Shown here in pieces: positions 62,901 through 64,000 of a stretch of DNA of 64,000 nucleotides. Numbering within the stretch: the stretch's first letter is position 1; each line of letters opens with the position of its first letter. The notes beneath the pieces were generated by a model. The model did no database searches and was not told where the DNA came from. It was given only the letters and a program-made list of their open reading frames with translations. The stretch is from Symbiodinium microadriaticum (Eukaryota; Sar; Dinophyceae; Suessiales; Symbiodiniaceae). A program made the translations under genes and the position numbers. The stretch covers positions 554,247 to 618,246 of the forward strand of contig LSRX01000296.1 in the NCBI GenBank assembly GCA_001939145.1. Direction: 5' to 3'.

Positions 62901-63275
62901 CAAGACATGCGCTCCAATCTTTGACATCTAGCTGGCGCCAGGAATCATAAGCTGACGCAGCTCATGCAGGACTCCTTGGGTGGAACAGTTGCCAGGTTGC
63001 AAAATCTGCTGTGTCTCGACAGGTCTTCAACATCCACGTAGGCCGTGTCGTTACAGACGCAATTGTCATCCTCCGAGCATAAACTAGCCGCAGCACTGAC
63101 TGTAGCTAAAGGTGGCCGCACAGAAAGCTAGTCTACTGCAGCAGCAGCAACATAAAGGATGAGATGCTGTCTTACGATCTTGGCCATCGTAGTGCGACAG
63201 TAGACTAAACCCATCTAAGGCCAAGACGCTAATGTTCGTGAACTGCTCACCGGCTAGTTCCAACTTAGATGAGAC
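14599..63275 (+). CDS. Kinesin-14-type motor protein gene, intron-rich, 3' end outside the window
   Basis: This is a microtubule motor ATPase gene. Short exons code a long Ala/Lys/Glu-rich helical stalk (14.6-26.5 kb), a neck (27.78-27.87 kb) and a motor domain (28.48 kb onward). The motor follows directly on the stalk, and the neck-to-motor sequence (KLHN then [14 protein letters not shown]) is typical of kinesin-14, the minus-end-directed class with a C-terminal motor. Motor exons: 28482-28544, 30758-30781, 31625-31675, 32514-32562, 33241-33262, 34097-34146, 52863-52894, 53830-53853, 54595-54641, 55407-55468, 55999-56040, 56799-56852, 57984-58032, 58977-59041, 59787-59824, 60393-60436, 60940-60980, 61863-61893, 62769-62806, 62942-62987, 63220-63275. 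Phases agree at nearly every junction; one short link (58032 to 58977) was not resolved. The 5' end is unknown: the gene may extend upstream to the ankyrin exons. The last part of the motor (NSLxFA onward) was not found before the window end. An unrelated gene lies inside the intron 34147-52862. Confidence 0.85.
14705..14812 (+). repeat. (ATAGT)n pentamer array
   Basis: About 20 units of ATAGT with variants in the intron between two stalk exons. Confidence 0.95.
15165..15415 (+). repeat. GT, GAGG and GGCA microsatellites
   Basis: TGTGTATG-type sequence, (GT)n about 15275-15298, (GAGG)n 15304-15335, (GGCA)n about 15345-15385. Confidence 0.95.
16432..18592 (+). CDS. Kinesin stalk exons, helical repeats, part 2
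   Basis: 16432 to about 16495 reads [20 protein letters not shown]. 17586-17646 reads [20 protein letters not shown] and ends at GT. 17812 starts ESGNVDV (weak). 18539-18592 reads [18 protein letters not shown] exactly between AAG and GT. The last matches a repeat pattern [18 protein letters not shown] also seen degenerately in neighbouring exons, which suggests an internally repeated helical hairpin of roughly 35-40 residues with each arm on its own exon. Confidence 0.65.
19337..21909 (+). CDS. Kinesin stalk exons, helical repeats, part 3
   Basis: 19337-19375 reads [13 protein letters not shown]. 20051 onward reads [19 protein letters not shown]. 20491-20523 reads [11 protein letters not shown]. 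21094-21149 reads [18 protein letters not shown]. 21871-21909 reads [13 protein letters not shown]. All start after AG and show alternating arms of the type LkxAIxxAkaxG and [12 protein letters not shown]. The donor of the 20051 exon was not resolved. Confidence 0.6.
22108..22300 (+). repeat. (ATATC)n pentamer array
   Basis: CATAT/ATATC pentamers with CATATCT variants, then (TA)n to about 22300. Confidence 0.95.
23050..23305. repeat. CCCTAAA and TTTAGGG arrays flanking a stalk exon
   Basis: C-rich heptamers (23050-23155) precede exon 23168-23221 and G-rich heptamers (23245-23305) follow it. This is the clearest case of the exon-centred inverted arrangement. Confidence 0.85.
23168..25220 (+). 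CDS. Kinesin stalk exons, helical repeats, part 4
   Basis: 23168-23221 reads [18 protein letters not shown] exactly between CAG and GTGAAT. 24451 to about 24509 reads [20 protein letters not shown]. 25143-25220 reads [19 protein letters not shown] then RREEEKE. The [20 protein letters not shown] arm repeats the pattern of 21871-21909. The C-terminal Arg/Glu run looks like the start of a continuous coiled coil. Confidence 0.65.
25977..27866 (+). CDS. Kinesin stalk end and neck exons
   Basis: 25977-26052 reads [20 protein letters not shown] and QALRS. 26370 to about 26492 contains [20 protein letters not shown] and REKLQTSLK. About 27781-27866 reads [20 protein letters not shown] then [15 protein letters not shown] followed by the next exon's DLKGSIRV is the conserved kinesin-14 neck/motor junction. 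The donor at 27867 must be GC (GCCCTG) to give this alignment. Strongly charged heptads fit a dimerising stalk. Confidence 0.8.
27475..27660 (+). repeat. Triplet arrays (CGT, GGT, AGC)
   Basis: (CGT)n, then GTTGGTGGT-type and (GGT)n, then a short (AGC)n, in the intron before the neck exon. Confidence 0.9.
28482..31675 (+). CDS. Kinesin motor exons 1-3 (first strand and FAFDAVF)
   Basis: 28482-28544 reads [20 protein letters not shown] plus A, the first beta strand of the motor. 30758-30781 reads AVDQMTVK. 31625-31675 reads [17 protein letters not shown], the FxFDxVF strand conserved in all kinesins. The third exon ends at a GC donor (31676, GCCCAC). The first intron carries the (ACC)n/(TAC)n array with the assembly gap. 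Confidence 0.9.
30225..30526 (+). repeat. (ACC)n/(TAC)n array with assembly gap
   Basis: TTAC/TAC then (ACC)n then (TAC)n flank a gap of unknown bases at 30313-30441. The true length is unknown. The open frames across it are artefacts. Confidence 0.95.
31976..32158 (+). repeat. (CTC)n and (TGC)n arrays
   Basis: (CTC)n about 31978-32012 and (TGC)n about 32076-32155, in the kinesin intron 31676-32513. Confidence 0.95.
32514..34146 (+). CDS. Kinesin motor exons 4-6 including the ATP-binding P-loop
   Basis: 32514-32562 reads [16 protein letters not shown] plus one base. Its GC donor (GCACGA) lets the codon close as Gly on the next exon. 33241-33262 is a 22-nt microexon, GYNVTMF with the first two bases of Ala. 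34097-34146 reads [16 protein letters not shown] plus one base and contains the P-loop GQTGAGKT that binds the nucleotide phosphates. The joined sequence [20 protein letters not shown] is unmistakably kinesin. Confidence 0.96.
34970..35012 (+). repeat. (GA)n tract upstream of the nested gene
   Basis: A GA-rich purine run about 250 bases before the signal-peptide ATG. It may simply be a microsatellite. Confidence 0.9.
35250..35265 (+). promoter_or_regulatory. Possible trans-splice acceptor of the nested gene
   Basis: TGTTATTGTCCTTAG lies one base before the CATG of the signal-peptide exon. Dinoflagellate mRNAs receive a spliced leader at such sites. If used here, the nested gene would get its own 5' end from within the kinesin intron. 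No spliced-leader sequence is encoded nearby. This is an inference from position and pyrimidine content. Confidence 0.35.
35267..35349 (+). CDS. Ceramidase-like gene: start codon and signal peptide exon
   Basis: The ATG at 35267 opens [16 protein letters not shown] then WIEDEACK. It has a positive N-terminus, a hydrophobic core and small residues for cleavage, so the product should enter the secretory pathway like other acid ceramidases. The ATG is chosen because it gives the signal peptide and lies just after a pyrimidine-rich AG. The donor is not fixed: GC at 35350 or GA at 35338 both fit the phase of the next exon. Confidence 0.8.
35267..51576 (+). CDS. Acid ceramidase / NAAA-like amidase, whole gene nested in a kinesin intron
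   Basis: This is a predicted secreted or lysosomal Ntn hydrolase that cleaves the amide bond of ceramides or N-acylethanolamines. Exons read by eye: 35267-35349, 36265-36354, 38260-38347, 39162-39231, 40348-40403, 40688-40742, 41406-41441, 42239-42293, 42567-42624, 43045-43095, 43805-43867, 44378-44478, 45908-45975, 47774-47833, 49509-49554, 50216-50292, 51174-51240, and perhaps a last one ending with TGA at 51576. Family landmarks occur in the right order: signal peptide, [27 protein letters not shown], the nucleophile region [84 protein letters not shown] and [18 protein letters not shown]. In human acid ceramidase the catalytic Cys, the Arg and Asp of GRNMD, the Asn of QTNYD and the Arg of DDRR are active-site residues; all have counterparts here. 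Junctions after 40742 and after 41441, and the C-terminus, are not fully resolved. Confidence 0.87.
36690..37340 (+). repeat. Minisatellite A
   Basis: About 40-50 bp units built around GATGAACCGGAATCGCCA followed by a variable CATGAGGGGCGTG and AAGATATATGAT. Roughly a dozen diverged copies. An unrelated stretch (about 37040-37240) interrupts the array. It lies in the ceramidase intron 36355-38259. Confidence 0.85.
37342..37985 (+). repeat. Minisatellite B
   Basis: About 43-55 bp units with the core CCCCAATAGCTTGACGCAA, then AGCAAGACCCTGCAAAT and TGTAATT. More than ten diverged copies follow directly on minisatellite A. Open frames on the minus strand here are repeat translation, not genes. 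Confidence 0.88.
38260..40742 (+). CDS. Ceramidase-like exons leading to the nucleophile Cys
   Basis: 38260 onward reads [20 protein letters not shown] and more. 39162-39231 reads [20 protein letters not shown] then GEI. 40348-40401 reads [18 protein letters not shown]. 40688-40742 reads [18 protein letters not shown]. The family cleaves itself before the nucleophile Cys; the Cys in GPGLC (40734-40736) is the best candidate. The NTTGPCPS segment is an extra Cys-containing insert compared with human. The junction 39231/40348 needs a GA donor (GACGCT). Confidence 0.8.
39938..40023 (+). repeat. Dispersed element family A, copy 1
   Basis: It starts GGTCCTTGTTGGATACAATT and passes through TTTGTTATAATAA, AATAAGGATTAAA and ATCATTTTTGATGGCCCC to ACAGGGA. 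A second copy lies at about 43371-43459. The AT-rich body contrasts with the GC-richer surroundings. Confidence 0.8.
40955..41140 (+). repeat. TTTAGGG array
   Basis: This is a run of near-perfect TTTAGGG heptamers with one unknown base at 41059. A second short array lies at about 41248-41277. Both fall in an intron of the ceramidase-like gene. Confidence 0.9.
42100..42215 (+). repeat. CCCTAAA array just before a ceramidase exon
   Basis: Heptamers of the C-rich orientation end about 25 bases before the acceptor of the RNLDW exon (42239). Confidence 0.85.
42239..43867 (+). CDS. Ceramidase-like core exons ([18 protein letters not shown])
   Basis: 42239-42293 reads [17 protein letters not shown] plus AG; a GA donor (GAAGGT) joins it to 42567-42624, [22 protein letters not shown] donor leads to 43045-43095, [17 protein letters not shown], and a second GC donor to 43805, [20 protein letters not shown]. 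These align without gaps to the family blocks GRNmDf, VxFQRxxKTVF, fAGYVGmLTG and LNER. The Arg and Asp of RNLDW are active-site positions. Confidence 0.9.
43371..43459 (+). repeat. Dispersed element family A, copy 2
   Basis: It has the same order of blocks as the copy at 39938, with about 85-90% identity by eye: GGTCCTTGTTGGATACAATT, TTTGTTATAATTAA, AATAAGGATTAAAC, ATCATTTTTCATATGGCCCC, ACAGGGA. Confidence 0.8.
43865..43960 (+). repeat. TTTAGGG array directly after a ceramidase exon
   Basis: The array begins within a few bases of the donor of the LNARD exon. Units are TTTAGGG and TTTAGGGG. Confidence 0.9.
44378..47833 (+). CDS. Ceramidase-like exons (PAYFVVAG and GGILTRSR)
   Basis: 44378-44478 reads [20 protein letters not shown] then [14 protein letters not shown]. 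45908-45975 reads [18 protein letters not shown] then AQHGQ, ending at a GC donor. 47774-47833 reads [20 protein letters not shown]. The order and spacing match the family's SYEEAxxLLxxxxLxAPaYFxxGG...GegxVITRdR. Confidence 0.88.
44641..44742. repeat. Perfect 23-bp inverted repeat, hairpin or MITE-like
   Basis: The left arm 44641-44663 starts GTAGGAACCTGATTAAGAAA. The right arm 44720-44742 is its exact reverse complement. The 56-base spacer contains TTTTATTAGGATTCATATC. The length and perfect arms look like a small non-autonomous element or a foldback. No clear target duplication was seen. Confidence 0.85.
47885..48010 (+). repeat. TTTAGGG/TTTATAGGG array
   Basis: Degenerate heptamers alternate with TTTATAGGG and TTATTATTTATAGGG units in the intron after exon 47774-47833. 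Confidence 0.8.
49509..51240 (+). CDS. Ceramidase-like C-terminal exons (QTNYD and DxRR)
   Basis: 49509-49554 reads [15 protein letters not shown] with a GC donor. 50216-50292 reads [20 protein letters not shown] and SNCGE. 51174-51240 reads [18 protein letters not shown] then CPRT. QTNYDPW and DNRR carry the conserved Asn and Arg of the active site. [18 protein letters not shown] aligns position by position with the family's VLSTxPVLNxxTVYTTxM. The Cys pairs (CSNC, MCPR) may form disulfides. Confidence 0.88.
52863..55468 (+). CDS. Kinesin motor exons 7-10, after the nested gene
   Basis: 52863-52894 begins with GC, which completes the Gly left open at 34146. It reads [10 protein letters not shown] and ends at a GA donor (GACCGC). 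53830-53853 reads EIYRVCEQ. 54595-54641 reads [15 protein letters not shown] plus two bases. 55407-55468 completes Leu and reads [20 protein letters not shown]. This reproduces the family's GTAPRTI...[21 protein letters not shown] segment. Donors at 53854 and 54642 are GC. Confidence 0.92.
53929..53980. repeat. (TA)n tract with short gap
   Basis: (TA)n from 53929, unknown bases 53958-53974, then a G run. It lies inside a kinesin intron after exon 53830-53853. Confidence 0.95.
54165..54312 (+). repeat. TTTAGGG-type degenerate array
   Basis: TTTAGGG, TTTAGGGG and TTTCGGGG units in a kinesin intron, 5' of the exon at 54595. Confidence 0.85.
55999..58032 (+). CDS. Kinesin motor exons 11-13
   Basis: 55999-56040 reads [13 protein letters not shown]; a GA donor (GAGCGG) would join it to 56799-56852, [18 protein letters not shown] plus one base. 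57984-58032 completes Gly and reads [15 protein letters not shown]. These match the kinesin segments kLdIRq...vyVeGLTe and eEllalidrgl. The last junction leaves about six residues before switch I unaccounted for, so a small exon between 58033 and 58976 is probably missed. Confidence 0.85.
57865..57968. repeat. Dispersed AT-rich element family B (type copy)
   Basis: It starts TTTTGGGGCCTCCTGATTATAG and ends CCCTATTCTAATTAGTTTAAGGCTCCCC; the ends are imperfect inverted repeats. Related copies lie at about 6465-6500, 20430-20460, 23318-23372, 30885-30935, 33538-33615, 51980-52078, 53668-53808 and 56925-57060. Common blocks are GGGGCTCCT, TATAACTATAGTA, ACCCTATTCTAAYTATTAAGGCCC. It is probably a MITE-like element. 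Confidence 0.7.
58436..58632 (+). repeat. (GATA/GACA)n tetramer array
   Basis: Imperfect GATA, GACA and GGTA tetramers over nearly 200 bases in the intron before the switch I exon. Confidence 0.95.
58977..59041 (+). CDS. Kinesin switch I exon
   Basis: The exon reads [20 protein letters not shown] then N plus two bases. NSESSRSH is the switch I motif that senses the gamma-phosphate. The donor is GC (GCATGC). Using the available GT eight bases upstream would break the frame into the next exon, so GC is supported. Confidence 0.95.
59488..59700 (+). repeat. Imperfect GTA/GTG triplet array
   Basis: GTCGTCGTAGT, GTAGCAGTAGGA and GGTGGCAGT-type triplets, just before the exon at 59787. The open frames here are low-complexity. 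Confidence 0.85.
59787..60436 (+). CDS. Kinesin switch II exons
   Basis: 59787-59824 reads (K)[12 protein letters not shown] plus one base and stops at a GC donor. 60393-60436 completes Cys and reads [27 protein letters not shown] is the switch II region (DLAGSE) that couples ATP hydrolysis to movement. The intron between holds triplet repeats (about 59490-59690). Confidence 0.95.
60484..60760 (+). repeat. AATA, CA, (CAGACA)n, GA and TA arrays
   Basis: A chain of simple repeats, with an unknown base at about 60712, between the switch II exon and exon 60940. Confidence 0.95.
60940..62806 (+). CDS. Kinesin motor exons 17-19 (relay helix and microtubule-facing loop)
   Basis: 60940-60980 reads [13 protein letters not shown] plus AG. 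61863-61893 completes Arg and reads [10 protein letters not shown]. 62769-62806 reads [12 protein letters not shown] plus AG. Joined, [16 protein letters not shown] is the conserved relay helix. Donors are GC (60981), GC (61894) and GA (62807). The ends of the second intron share the 9-mer AGGCCCTGA. Confidence 0.94.
62942..63275 (+). CDS. Kinesin motor exons 20-21, last ones visible
   Basis: 62942-62987 completes Arg and reads [15 protein letters not shown]. 63220-63275 reads [18 protein letters not shown] plus two bases of Thr. This is the conserved PYRNxKLTxLLxDSLGG...FVNxSP segment. The final motor helix (NSLxFA) and the C-terminus are not found before 64,000; the open sequence ELRNSLGLAD near 63350 is suggestive but has no good acceptor. 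Confidence 0.93.
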
Positions 63276-64000
63276 GTTCATGCCGCACCGACCTGTTTGG
63301 CGGGTTTCGATTTTGAGAGCAGGCTTGTTTCAGATTTTTGTTTTGTGATGGAGTTGCGGAATTCATTAGGTTTGGCTGATGGAGATACGGATCTTGTCGC
63401 TGCAAGCACCGAAGCGGCGACTGGTTGTGGGGCACTAGCGGAACAACAAAATCTCAGCCTGTTGCCCCTCCTTCTCCACACAGAAAATTCCCCTTGGCTA
63501 AGCTTTCCATCAAACCCTAAACCCTCAACCCTAAACCCTAAACCCCTGACCCCTGAAGCCTTCAACCTTGCCCCTACGCAGACCCTAGACCTAGTTTTCC
63601 AGGCCCCTATGATCCTCCGTGGCACTACATGTTCCGCCGTGGGCTAGCTGCCGAAAGCACAGGGGATAGGGTTTAGGGGTGCCAAAGCCAGGACAGGCAG
63701 CAATCCTGAACCGAAATCCCGAACAATATGTGCGACTTACCACTAGCATGACGATGATGGTGGGTGATGTGGTGATGATCGTCGCAGGCACCATTCAGCA
63801 CGATTCAGCACCAAGCTCTCAGAACCTGTCCCCCAAAATCGAAAGCCGCAAGCCTATCCGTGCTCTGCCTTCCCTGCTTGCCCTGGGTAGGAACTCTTGA
63901 CGCACTTGTACTGGGCCGTTTAAAGGAGTGTAAGAAGCAAGCCGGATTTCCCGGGTTCATATCACAGAGCCCAGGCTTTCTTGTTGCTTGGGCATTGAAG
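63276..64000 (+). other. Kinesin intron at the right edge
   Basis: It begins GTTCATG after the FVNCSP exon and contains a short CCCTAAA run (63515-63545). The remaining kinesin exons must lie beyond 64,000 or are too short to see. Confidence 0.6.

Overview
The window looks like nuclear DNA of a dinoflagellate or close relative. The evidence is very short exons (22-120 nt) in kilobase-scale introns, acceptors of the AG|G type, many donors that must be GC or GA rather than GT to keep frame and family alignment, all recognised genes on one strand, and telomere-type heptamers (TTTAGGG/CCCTAAA, exact and degenerate) scattered through almost every intron. No bacterial genes, tRNA, rRNA or transposase/RT genes were recognised. 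Genus cannot be told from the sequence.

Layout, all on the + strand. 1.1-3.9 kb: exons of ankyrin repeats. 4.2-13.9 kb: weaker candidate exons (acidic, Lys/Glu-rich and short coiled-coil pieces). 14.6-27.9 kb: a run of short exons coding Ala/Lys/Glu-rich helical repeats that leads straight into a kinesin neck. 28.5-63.3 kb: a kinesin-14-type motor domain split over about 21 exons (neck, P-loop, LDLL-type strand, switch I, switch II, up to the late FVNCSP strand). The motor is still incomplete at the window end. Whether the ankyrin exons and the coiled-coil/kinesin exons are one gene or two cannot be settled here.

The main discovery is that the motor is interrupted between the P-loop exon (ends 34,146) and the next motor exon (starts 52,863) by an 18.7 kb intron. 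That intron contains an entire second multi-exon gene on the same strand, about 35.27-51.6 kb. It is an acid ceramidase / N-acylethanolamine acid amidase-like Ntn hydrolase with a signal peptide and the expected Cys, Arg-Asn-x-Asp, Asn and Arg active-site positions. Exon phase and family alignment of the kinesin are continuous across this intron, which argues against a chimeric assembly.

Other structure worth attention: introns tend to carry TTTAGGG-type sequence after the donor and CCCTAAA-type sequence before the acceptor, so intron ends could pair. Some introns have matching direct repeats at both splice junctions, as expected of inserted introns (introners). There are two families of short dispersed AT-rich elements, a perfect 23-bp hairpin, two adjacent minisatellites and many microsatellites. 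Exon coordinates were worked out by eye from reading frame, splice dinucleotides and family alignment; most have an uncertainty of a few bases.
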